Source of the DNA: Microglena sp. YARC
Lineage: Eukaryota; Chlorophyta; Chlorophyceae; Chlamydomonadales; Chlamydomonadaceae
Length of the DNA: 64,000 nucleotides
Assembly (NCBI GenBank): GCA_022414725.1
Contig: JAJSRW010000199.1
Coordinates: 22,425-86,424 of the forward strand
Reading direction: 5' to 3'
A program made the position numbers and the translations under genes. Each line of letters starts with the position of its first letter. The stretch's first letter is position 1. Below the pieces are notes generated by a model. That model was given only the letters and a program-made list of their open reading frames with translations. It ran no database searches and was not told the DNA's origin. This document shows positions 1 to 11,800 of this stretch, piece after piece.

Positions 1-35
1 CACCACCACCACCACCACCACCGCCCCCCCTCGAG
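1..35. repeat. (CAC)n followed by C run
   Basis: A CAC trinucleotide tract at the window edge passes into a short C run. It is simple sequence continuing beyond the window. Confidence 0.9.
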
Positions 36-172
36 ACGCAGTCTGACACATCAGCAAACTGTTTTGTAACTAAACTGCTTCCCTCCGCTCCATTCCGCTG
101 CCACCTGTCGTTCTGCTAGCCAACACCCTCCACCAATTTTCCGTGTCGCTTGCGACGCTGCCTAGGACTTGT
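36..172 (+). repeat. Dispersed repeat family 2, copy 1
   Basis: It shares GCTGCCACCTGTCGTTCTG and CACCAATTTTCCGTGTCGCT with copies at 57.5, 57.9 and 58.5 kb. The left part is missing at the window edge. Confidence 0.6.
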
Positions 173-694
173 TAGGCTACGCAAGGGAGCTTCCACCCAG
201 CTCCATTAGCCAGCCACTGGGGCAAACCCAAAGCTTTCAGCTTCATTGGACAGCCTGTCATGCCAGCTATCAGACGCATTAGGTTGCTTCAGGTTTGGCC
301 TAAGAACCGGGAAAGGGAGCTGCCTAGAAGCTGCTACGCGTAGCCTAAAGAGGAAACAGTGCTTTAGTAGCAATTAGTGGCTAGTGCAATCAAGTTAAGA
401 GCTGTTATTTGCCAACAAATGTCGCCAACAATTTCCCAACAATTTCCCAACAAATGCAGCCAACAAATGTAGCCAACAAATGTAGGTTCAGTACGGCATA
501 GATAAGCTTAAGAGCAGTCTAAACACATGTTTTTAGTGGGGCTATGCCGCGCTTAACCCGCATTTTCAAAAGAAAGTTTAGCCAAAGTCAACTAGTGACT
601 AAACTAAAGGGGGCCTTGCCCCATGTCTAAGTTAAGCGCGGCTCAAGCAATAACTAAGCAATTATTAAGCAGTATGGGTCATATCAATACACAC
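173..694. other. Low-information stretch beyond gene B exon 10
   Basis: Mostly unique sequence. A short array of CCAACAAATGTAG-like 13-15 bp units lies at 411-485. Apart from the possible terminal exon at 279-299 I see no gene. Confidence 0.5.
279..299 (-). CDS. Gene B possible terminal exon
   Basis: After a pyrimidine-rich tract ending in TTCTTAG, phase 0 reads A-K-P-E-A-T and then TAA. This matches the phase 0 end of exon 10 and would close the protein a few residues after the flavin-side helix, which is where DAO proteins usually end. The exon is tiny, and I see no poly(A) signal or edge duplication to support it, so it is only a candidate. Confidence 0.22.
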   Translation of the reverse strand, partial: AKPEAT

Positions 695-731
695 CTGGAT
701 GGGGGCACCACAAAGTAGGTCCGAAGCAAAC
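695..731 (-). CDS. Gene B exon 10 (C-terminal helix)
   Basis: The 37-nt exon lies between CTGCACACAG and GTGTGTAT. It enters in phase 2 and leaves in phase 0, reading F-A-S-D-L-L-C-G-A-P-I-Q. Joined to exon 9 it gives GDGYQLSPVLARFASDLL, the expected C-terminal helix of DAO enzymes. Five or six further copies of the acceptor (GTGTGCAGTCAGGGC on the plus strand) lie just upstream in gene sense at 729-1022. Confidence 0.62.
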
Positions 732-3700
732 CTGTGTGCAGTCAGGGCAAATAATTAGAACGCGGGAAAAAGGAAAATCAAACCTGTGTGCAGTCAGGGC
801 TAATGATTAGAACAAGAAAAAAAGGAGGAAACAAGTCAAACCTGCGTGCAGCCAGGGCTAATGATTAGAACAAGGAAAAAGGAGGAAACAAGTCAAACCT
901 GTGTGCAGTCAGGGCTAATGATTAGAACAAGAAAAAAGGAAAAAAACGTCAAATCTGTGTGCAGTCAGGGCTAATGATTAGAACAAGGAAAAAGAAAGGA
1001 AAAGCAAACCTGTGTGCAGACAGGGCAAATGACTAGAATGTGCAATATATATACTAATATAGTTCTATGCATGTTGGCTAAAGTGTACAAAAGCAGTTCT
1101 ACCTGGCCAAGACGGGAGACAATTGGTAGCCATCGTCTTTGGTTCCTTGATAAAACACCTGAATACTCGTCCTCGGCATTGCCTTTAGGGTTTCGGGTTA
1201 GGTGCTCTATGGTTCTAGGCATGTTGGCTACAGTGTACACAAGCAGTTCTACCTGGCCAAGACGGGAGACAACTGGTAGCCATAATCTTTGGTTCCTTGA
1301 AAAAACACCTGAATACTCGTCCTCGGCATTGCCTTCAGGGTTTCGGGTTAGGTGCTCCATGGTTCTAGGCATGTTAGCTAAAAAGTGTACACAAGCAGTT
1401 CTACCTGGCCAAGACGGGAAACAACTGGTAGCCATCGTCTTTGGTTCCTTGAAAAAACACCAGCATACTCGTCCTCTGCATTGCCATCAGGGTTTCGGGT
1501 TCGGGGCTCTATGGTTCTAGGCATGTTAGCTAAAAAGTGTACGAAAGCAGTTCTACCTGGCCAAGACGGGAGATAACTGGTAGCCATCGCCGGTGGTTCC
1601 GCGAAAAACATCTTCATACTCATCCTCTGCTTCGCCTTTCGACCCAGCATTGCCTACTCTGCTGCCCTCTGGCAAAGGCCGCCTTGGGTCAGAAACAAGC
1701 ACTAGCTGGCTTCTCATGTTCTCCTTGCCTCCCTGCATGCTGCTCAGGTCTGCAACCTCTTCACCAAGGTCTACAGCAACAGAAGGAGGAAGCTGGTCAG
1801 TAGCTGGTTAGTAGCTGGTCGGTAGCTTGTCAGTAGCTGGTCAGTAGATGGTCAGCACTTGGCTGGTTAGCACTTAGCTGGTAAGCACTTCGGTTTAGGT
1901 GGTTGATGTCAATATGGTTTAGGGTTTACGTGTTTTATGTCTATGTTTATGTTTTTAGGTGGTTCAAGGTTTATGTTTTATGTTTTATGTTTTAGGTGGT
2001 TTAGGTTTAGGGTTTAGGTGTTTTAGGTATACGTGGTTTAAGGTTTATGTGATTTAGGTTTAGGTAGTTCAGGTTTAGGTGGTTCAGGTTTAGATGGTTT
2101 AGGTGGTTCAGGAAAACAAGTGCTGACCAGCTTCCCCCTACCTTCAAGCACTCGCTCTCGCTGGACAGTGCTACCCCCTGACGTGCCTGTACAGGCAACT
2201 GCCACACGGCCGTTCTCGAAGCCAGGGTGGAAGCCAAGGATGGGCATGCCATCAGGTGTGCAGAGGGACAGGCTGACTCCTGCCGAGCCTTTTTGGATGG
2301 GGCCCAGGTCCCGAAGTAGCTTGCTAGCTTTGGAGTGCCTAGAGACAAGGCCAGCCCTGTAAGCACAAGAAGTGAATGCAGATGAAACATGGATTAGACA
2401 GTTTGACAACAGCACCACAAACTTGCTCGGGACCTGGGGCCCGAAGCAGCTTGCTAGCTTTGGAGTGCCTAGAGACAAGGCCAGCCCTGTAAGCACAAGA
2501 AGTGAATGCAGATGAAACATGGATTAGACAGTTTGATAACAGCACCACAAACTCGCTCGGGACCTGGGGCCCGAAGCAGCTTGCTAGCTTTGCAGTGCCT
2601 AGAGACAAGGCCATGTCAGGCTCAGGCTGGTTGGTTCAGTGTAATCCACCAACCTCCCCAGAAGGGGGGGCTCTGCCAAAAAACAATTTCAAATTCACAT
2701 CCTAACAAGTGAAGTCCTTATAGACACTTATTTAGGTACCCCCCCCACACCCACCCCCACCCACACACAACACAACATGCAGGAGGGGCTCAAGCGCGTG
2801 CATGTACATGTGTATGTATGTATGTATGTATGTATGTATGTATGCATGTATATGTATGTTCGTTCATCTAATAGTCCAGAGTTACAACTTACTTGTCTGG
2901 TTGGGCCTTCCAAGACCATGCATGTCCGATGCCCTTGTACTGCTTCCCAGAGCCGTACGCCGCACTGCTCAGTTTGATGTTGTTAGTCTCAGCTATGACA
3001 GGGTACGACTGAAATACATGATTGAAGCCACGGCAACTGTCGTCGTTGTCAGCTGAGTTGGATAGGCTGGTTGATTCCTTACCACTAGACGACCTTTGCT
3101 GGTGTTTTACTAGAGCAGCAGACTTGCTGATGGCGGTGTCCTCCTCGCTTCCGCCCCAGTATCGCAGCAGGGGAGTTTTGGTGAGCTCTGGACCCGCACC
3201 CGCATATGCATAGGAATGCTCAAGCATCTGAGAACGGGCGTGGGGTGTGTGTTGGTGAGCTCTGGACCCGCAGCCGCGTATGCTCAAGGAGTGGTGTGTT
3301 GGTGTGCTCTAGACCGGGACCCGCGTATGCATAGGAATGCTCAAGCATCTGAGAACGGGCGTGGGGTGTGTGTTGGTGAGCTCTGGACCCGCAACTGCGT
3401 ATGCTCAAGGAGGGGTGTGTTGGTGTGCTCTAGACCAGAACCCACATATGCATTGGAATGCTCAAGCATCTGAGAACGGGCGTGGGGTGTGTGTTGGTGA
3501 GCTCTGGACCCGCAACTGCGTATGCTCAAGGAGGGGTGTGTTGGTGTGCTCTAGACCAGAACCCACATATGCATAGGAATGCTCAAGCATCTGAGAACGG
3601 GCGTGGGGTGTGTGTTGGTGAGCTCTGGACCCGCAGCCGCATATGCTCATCGAGTGGTGTGTTGGTATACTCTGGACCAGCACCCACGTGTGCATAGGAA

Positions 3701-6700
3701 TGCTCAAGCATCTGAGAACGGGCGTGGGGGGTGAGTTAGTGAGCTCTGGACCCGCAGCCGCGTATGCTCAAGTAGGGGTGTGTTGGTGTGCTCTAGACCA
3801 GCACCTGCATATGCATAGGAATGCTCAAGCATCTGAGAACGGGCGTGAGGTGTGTGTTGGTGAGCTCTGGACCCACAGCCGCGTATGCTCAAGGAGTGGT
3901 GTGTTGGTATACTCTGGACCAGCACCCGCGTATGCATAGGAATGCTCAAGCATCTGAGAACGGGCGTGGGGTGTGTGTTGGTGAGCTCTAGACCAGAACC
4001 CGGGTATGCATAGGAATGCTTAAGCATCTGGGAATGGGTGTGAGGGGTGTTGGTGTGCTCTGGACCAGCCCCCGCGTATGCTCAAGGATGGGTGTGTTGG
4101 TGTGCTCTGGACCAGATCCCGGGTATGCATAGGAATGCTTAAGTATCTGGGAATGGGTGTGAGGGGTGTTGGTGAGCTCTGGACCCGCAACCGCGTATGC
4201 TCAAGGAGGGGCGTGTTGGTGTGCTCTATACCAGAACCCGCGTATGCATAGGAATGCTCAAGCATCTGCGAACGGGTGTGAGGGGTGTGTTGGTGAGCTC
4301 TGGACCTGCAACCGCGAATGCTCAAGGAGGGGTGTGTTGGTGTGCTCTAGACCAGAACCCGGGTATGCATAGGAATGCTTAAGCATCATAGAATGGGCGT
4401 GAGGGGTGTGTTGGTGAGCTCTGGACCATCACCCGCATATGCATAGGAATGCTCAAGCATCTGACAGAGAGTGTGCAACAAATTGAATGCCCAAGCATCA
4501 TAGAATGGGTGTGAGGGGTGTGTTGGTGTGCTCTGGAGCAGCGGCCTCATATGCATAGGAATGTTCAAGCATCATAGAATGGGCATGAGGAGTGCGCACG
4601 TGAGCTTTGGACCAGCACCCTTGTATGCAGAGGAATGCTCAAGTGCCTGAGAGAGGGAGTGTAAACAATTCAATTCTGACTTGCTGGAGTATCTAAGAGA
4701 AGGCCCGAGGGGAATTTTACAGAGCTCTGTACCAACACCCTCGTATGCGGGGGAATGCTCAAGCAGCTGCTGCATGATCAATACAAATATAAATCTTGGA
4801 TTTTTAAGAGCTCTGTATCTACACCCTTGTATGCATGGGAATGCTCAAGCATCTGCCGCATGATAAAAACAAAAAAAAAGATTTTTGAATTTTGAAGAGC
4901 TCCGTACCGACACCCTCGTATGCAAAGGAATGCTCAAGCATCTGAGAAGGGGCGCGAGGGGTGTGTTGGTGAGCTCTGGACCAGCACTTGCGTAAACATA
5001 GGAATGCTCAAATGTCTGAGAGAGGGTGTGCAACAAATTGAATGCTCAAGCATCTTATAATGGGCGTGCGTGGAGCAGCTGGAGCAGCAGCCCCATATGC
5101 ATAGGAATGCTCAAACATCCCAGAGAGGGCAGCACCCGTGTATGCTCAAGGAGGGGTGTGTTAGTGTGCTCTTGAGCAGCGGCCTCGTTTGCATCCTATC
5201 ACAGTCGAGCAAGTCCCTTTAGCCTATTTGGCCTACCCCTGGATAGTAACATACATACATACATACATACATACATACATACATACATGCATACATACAT
5301 GCATACATCAATACATACATACATGCATACATGCATACATACATACATACATACATACATGCATAGGAATGCTCAAGCAGCTGCCTCATGATACAAAATG
5401 AAAATCTGAGTTGAGGTTAATTCTTTGAGTGTTAAACCCTTCAGTTGAATCCCACAGGTGTTCACTTACATGTGCTCCCTCCATGCGAAGCCCAAAACTG
5501 TTAACATACATGTGTTTCCTTCAGTTGAAGCCCAAAACTGTTAACATACATGTGTTTCCTTCAGTTGAAGCCCAAAACTGTTAACATACATGTGTTTCCT
5601 TCAGTTGAAGCCCCAAGCTGTTAACATGCATGTGCTCCCTCCATGCGAAGCCCAAAACTGTTAACATACATGTGTTTCCTTCAGTTGAAGCCCAAAACTG
5701 TTAACATACATGTCTTTCCTTCAGTTGAAGCCCAAAACTGTTAACATACATGTGTTTCCTTCAGTTGAAGCCCAAAACTGTTAACATACATGTGTTTCCT
5801 TCAGTTGAAGCCCAAAACTGTTAACATACATGTGTTTCCTTCAGTTGAAGCCCAAAACTGTTAACATACATGTGTTTCCTTCAGTTGAAGCCCCAAGCTG
5901 TTAACATACATGTGTTTCCTTCAGTTGAAGCCCCAAGCTGTTAACATGCATGTGCTCCCTCCATGCGAAGCCCAAAACTGTTAACATACATGTGTTTCCT
6001 TCAGTTGAAGCCCAAAACTGTTAACATACATGTGTTTCCTTCAGTTGAAGCCCAAAACTGTTAACATACATGCATGTGTTTCCTTCAGTTGAAGCCCAAA
6101 ACGGTTCACTTACATGTGCTCCCTCCATGCGAAGCCCACAACTGTCAACATACATGTGTTTCCTTCAGTGGATGCCCAAAACAGTTAACTTAGATGTATT
6201 CACTCCATGTGAAGCCCACAGCTGTTAACTTGCACCTGTTCCCTCTATTTTAAGCCCACAGCTGTTAACTTACATGCGTTCCCTCTATTTTTGACCCATA
6301 CCTTGTAACTTTCACGTGTTCCCTCCATGTAAAGTTCAAAGCTGCTAACTTACAAGTGTTCGCTCTATTTAAAGCCAAAACAAGTTAGCTCACGTGTGGT
6401 CGCTCTATTTAAAGCCAAAACATGTTAACGCACGTGTCTTTGCTCTTTTTTAAGACCAAACACGTTAACTCACGTGTGTTCCTTCTATTTGATGCCCAAA
6501 CATGTTAACTTACACGTTTTTGGTCGATCTAAAGCCAAAACATGTTAACGCACGTGTGTTCCCTCCATTCTAAGCCCATACATTTGAACTTACATGTGTT
6601 CCCTCCATGTGAAGTCCAAACATGCTGAGCTGCTCGGGCACCCATCCGTCTGGTGCCAGCAGCAACTGCTCAGCCTCAAAGATAGACACCAGCCCGGGTA

Positions 6701-6774
6701 GCAACTTGCTGGCAGCACTAATAGAAAAGTGGTCGCCTGCATCTTTCCAGCCTTTGATCAAAGAAAGATATTTT

Positions 6775-6828
<54 letters not shown>

Positions 6829-7008
6829 AACTAGCTAGACTAGTTTGTTTGTTTAGTTGTGATCAAAGGAGAACATTTTGAATGTTAGATAGTTGGTGCA
6901 AGCAGAAATTTTGAGTGTTAGTTAGTTAGTTTTAATTATTAGTTACTTAGTTAATTTTGAGTGTTAGTTGTTAGTTAGTTAATTTTAAGTGTTGGTTGAT
7001 TGGTTGGT

Positions 7009-7040
<32 letters not shown>

Positions 7041-8772
7041 TAGGTAGTTAGATAGCTTCTTAGTTAGCAATCCAGCCATCTAGCTAGTCGGTCAGTCAGT
7101 CAGTCAGACAACCATTCAGTCATTCAGTCACTCAGTCAGTCAGTCAGCCAGCCAGTCATTTATTTATTTATTTATTTGGTTCGTCATTCATATGGTCATG
7201 CAATCAGTTGGTTGATTGGTTGGTTAAACATATAGTGTGTTATGTTTGTTTGTTTGGTAGTTTTTATTTTGCCATTTAGTTAGTTAGTATACTTGTCTAT
7301 CTTTTTGCATTATTTTTGGAGAACGACAAGCCACTTCACATCTATAGAGCTTACCTCTGAAAGAAAACAACACAAATCTCCTTCTCACCTGTCATGGTTA
7401 AGTTACTAAGTTACAAACTAGCTAACTAACTAACTAACTAACTTCTCATCTGTCATGGTCATGTTAGTTATGGGACAGTTGGCTGACGTGTCAGGCTTCG
7501 TCTCGGTCGTCGGTCATTTTGACAGACAATGGAGTGGATCTGGGGGCTCCCTCCCCGCAGGAGGGGGGGGGGGGGGGGCGCCAAAAACAACTCAACTCTC
7601 CTTCTCACCTGTCATGGTTAAGTTACTAACTAACTAACTAACTAATTAGCTAACTCACTTCTAACATGGTTAAGTAAGTAAGTAAGTAAGTAACTAACTA
7701 ACCTCTCACCTCTCATGCATTCAGTTACTTCCTAACCAACTAACTAATTAACTAACTAACTCACTTCTAACATGGTTAAGTTACTAATGAACTAACTAAC
7801 TTCTCACCTGTAATGGTTAAGTTACTAACTAACTAATTAAATCACTAACTCACTTCTAACATGGTTACGTTACTAACTAACAAACTAACTAATTTCTCAC
7901 CTGTCATGGTTAAAAACTAACTAACTAACTAATTAACTTCTCACCTGTCATGGTTAAGTTAGCCCTCATGAGGCCTCGGTTCTTTTCTGTCACATGACCC
8001 AGGAACTCGTCTGCATTAGGCTTGTTTAGGACCGCACCGTAGGGCTGGTGGGGAGGATGAGTGGGAATAGGGATTGGGCTTATATAGGACCGCACCGTAG
8101 GGCTGGTAGGATGGATGAGTGGGAATAGGAATTGGGCTTATTTAGAACTGCACCGTAGGGCTGGTAGGAAGGATGACTGGATGAGTGGGAATAGGGATTG
8201 GGCTTATTTAGGACAACAGCATAGGGCTGGTAGGCAGGATGAGTGGGAATAGGGATTGGGCTTATTTAGGACAACAGCATAGGGCTGGTAGGCAAGATGG
8301 GTGGGAATAGGGATTGGGCTTATTTAGGACAACAGCATAGGGCTGGTAGGCAGGATGAGTGGGAATAGGGATTGGGCTTATTTAGGACCACAGCATAGGG
8401 CTGGTAGGCAGGATGAGTGGGAATAGGGATTGGGCTTATTTAGGACCACAGCATAGGGCTGGTAGGCAGGATGAGTGGGAATAGGGATTGGGCTTATTTA
8501 GGACCACAGCATAGGGCTGGTAGGCAGGATGAGTGGGAATAGGGATTGGGCTTATATAGGACCACAGCATAAGGTTGGTAGGCAGGATGAGTGAAGAAAA
8601 AACAAGTTTCTTGTATTGAATACAGTAAGGTTGTGTGGGGATTGTCGCAATTGAGAATCATTCCCACCAACTGAGCTGCAATTCAAATATGGTCCCAAAA
8701 ATCTAGATTTCTGTGCTAAACACGCTCTCCCCGGGGGGGGGGGGGGGGGGCGCTTCTTGTTATCAAGAAACG

Positions 8773-8805
<33 letters not shown>

Positions 8806-11800
8806 ACTCCAGGGGGTTAGAGGGAGAGCACGCCTTAAAATAAGGGTCAGGTAGAACCGATTGTCACAATTGTGAATCATTCCCACTTACCGAGCTTCGA
8901 CACCAAGACAAATACAAGGTCCCCATTTCGAATAGAGCACAAGCGAGCGCAGTGGTAAAAAACAAAAGATAACGCCATGGTAAGGTCGTGGATTGTCACA
9001 ATTCTGAATAATTCCCATAAAACCAAGACAATGGGGCTGCAATTAATGAATAATTATAAATTAATGCAATTTATGAATACTTCCCATAAAACCAAGACAA
9101 TGGGGTTAAAATTATAGCAATTCAGTGGATGATTTATAATCATAGAATTGAAATTTCACCGTAGCACGAACTCAGGCCCCCGCCAGTAAAAATAAAAGTC
9201 CAGGGTTCACTTCATCAGTGCCTTATCGTTTGAGCCCCTCCTGTCGCGGTTTGGAAAGTCCCTTTAGCCTATTTGGCCTACCCCTGGAATGTAACAAGAC
9301 AGAGATTCAGTGGTTGATTTGGATTTTTTAGAAACAGGTCGAAGGTTGGTACTTCGTACGTCAAAGATTGTCGAATTAAATCAGTTCATCAGTGCTTTTT
9401 CTTTTGAAGCCCTTCCTATACGGTTGGGCAAGTCCCTTTAGCCTATTTGGCCTACCCCTGGACTGTAACATACATATGTCAACTCTGGCCTGACAATTCC
9501 AATTATCTCCAAAGTTTGTGTATTTCGGGCCAATTAGCTAAAAACGACTGGAAACCTGGCAATCGTTGTGAATTTCTTCTCGACACTGTGCACCAAGCTG
9601 TGCATGATGGCTCATCAGCCGCACCCATAGCAAAGACGGACTTTGGACTGACATTTCTGATTATCTTGTATAATTCTGGGAAATTTGTCAACACGGCCTG
9701 ACGAGCTGTCAAATACAAACCATCTGCTGAGATGCTGTAATACAGACACCATTGACGTAGAAAGGTCATTGTTGTTTATCCAATAATTCATGAATTTCAG
9801 TCACTACAAGTGAACACAGTAAATACAAGTCAATACAATCAATACAAGTTAAAACAGTTAATACAGTAATACGATTAATACATATATACAATCATTCATG
9901 AATTTCAGTAAATACAAGTGAATACAATTAATACAGTCTATACAAGTGAATACAATTAATACAAGTTAAAACAGTTAATGCAGTAATTAAATTAATACAT
10001 ATATCCAATATTTCATGAATTTCAGTAAAACAAGTGAATACAATTATAGCCATTCAGCGATGATTTGGGTTCAAGGTTTCTGAAGAACCCGGACTTCGTA
10101 CATGAAATCGAGAATTTGGCCTGGAAATCTGAGAATTCTCGCGAGAATTCTCGATAATTGGCCTGAGATTCTGAGAACCAAGTCCGAAGTACAAAGTGTG
10201 CTTCCCAAATCATCCCCTGAATTGCTATAATACAGTCAATACAAGTTAATACAATCAATACAAGTTAAAACAGTTAATACAATAATAATACAGTAATACA
10301 ATTAATACATATATCCAATCATTCATGCATTTCAATACATACGCCAAACTATTACCAAGCTGATGCTGGCCTGTACAAGTCCAAGGTGGGATGCTGGCCT
10401 GTACAAGTGCCAGATGGGATGGGGTGATCTGCTACATGGAGGGTCAAATGACAGTAATGCAATTACTACAAACATCATTGATGTACGACGGTCATTGTTG
10501 TGTATCCAGTCATTCATACATTTCAATATATCGCCAAACTATCACCAAGCTGATGCTGGCCTGTACAAGTGCCAGATGGGATGGGTTGATCTGCTGCATG
10601 GAGGGCCTAACGGTAGTTATGCAATTAATACAGTTAATACAAGCTAGTTTAATTAATATAGTGAATACAATTAATAAAAGTGAATACAATTAATACAGTC
10701 AATTCCCATTAATACGATTAATACAGCTAATACAAGTTAATGCAATTAATACAGTTAATACAAGTTAATGCAATTAATACAGTTAATACAAGTTAATGCA
10801 ATTAAAACAGTTAATACAAGTTAATGCAATTAATACAGTTAATACAAGTTATTACGATTAATACAGTAAATACAAGTTAATACAATTAATACAGGTAATA
10901 CAAGTTAATACAAGGTAATACAAGGTAATACAGTTAATACAAGCTAACACAGTTAATACAGTAATACAATTGATACATATATCCAACCATTCATGAATTT
11001 CATTACATACTACAAGCTATCACCAAGCTGATGCTGACCTGTACAAGTGCCAGATGGGATTGGGTGAGCTTCTGCAGGGAGGGCCAAAGGGCATTTATGG
11101 CCCCCGCTCCCCTAAGAGACCCAATCTTGATTCCGGCTTTGGTGCACATGTCCTGTCAAGCAAGAAAGGGGCAGAAGTGAAAAGGGGTTGGAAGGAGATT
11201 TGAGAAAGGAGGAAAAATTCATAGCACCCCTAGCTTGATTCCGGCTTTGATGCTCATGTCCGGTTAAGGGAGATAGGGGCAGTAATGACATGAGGGGTGA
11301 ACATACAAAAAGCTCTTAGAAGGTGAAAGGAAAGTTTGAGAAAGGAGGGAAAGATCTGAGATACCCAATCTTGATTCCGGCTTTGGTGTACATGTCTAGT
11401 TAAGGAAGATAGGGGCAGTAATGACATGAGGGGTGCCTCTGCCTCTGCCTCTGCCTCTGCCTCTAGGCGATACTCGCAAGTAGGCCCCCTTCCCTAAGGG
11501 GCCACTTGGAGTTGGCATATGCAGCTCCTCTTTTAGCCGCCTCAGACTTTCTAGTGGCCCTAAGAACAAAGGCAGTCACAATAGGAGTCGCTCACAAATG
11601 TTGAGGGCACATACTCAAGGCTCATAGCAGATGGAAGGAAAGTTTGAGAAAGGAGGGGAAGATCTGAGAGACCCAATCTTGATTCTTACTTTGATGCACA
11701 TGTTCTGTTAAGTAAGTAAGGGGCAGAAGTGAAAAGGGGTTGGAAGGAGATTTGAGAAAAGAGGAAAGGTTTTAGCAACCCTATCTTGATTCCAGCTTTG

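Larger units (their letters stand above)
9791..11000. repeat. AT-rich TTAATACA-type repeat blocks
   Basis: Imperfect TTAATACAGTTAATACAAG units at about 9795-10040, 10230-10330 and 10610-10980, split by a foldback element and by duplicated exon 4 donor edges. Confidence 0.75.

Noticed and set aside
6774..6830. Telomere-like repeat
   Set aside because: The unit is TTAG four-mer in an intron, flanked by other simple repeats and exons.
9503..9769. 88-codon minus-strand frame
   Set aside because: No splice phase fit to exons 4 or 5, no family motif and no edge duplication.
11490..11570. Minus-strand exon (G-P-L-E-S-L-R-R-L-K-E-E-L)
   Set aside because: Exons 3 and 4 join in phase without it, its own donor phase does not fit, and it resembles a diverged exon 4 acceptor edge.
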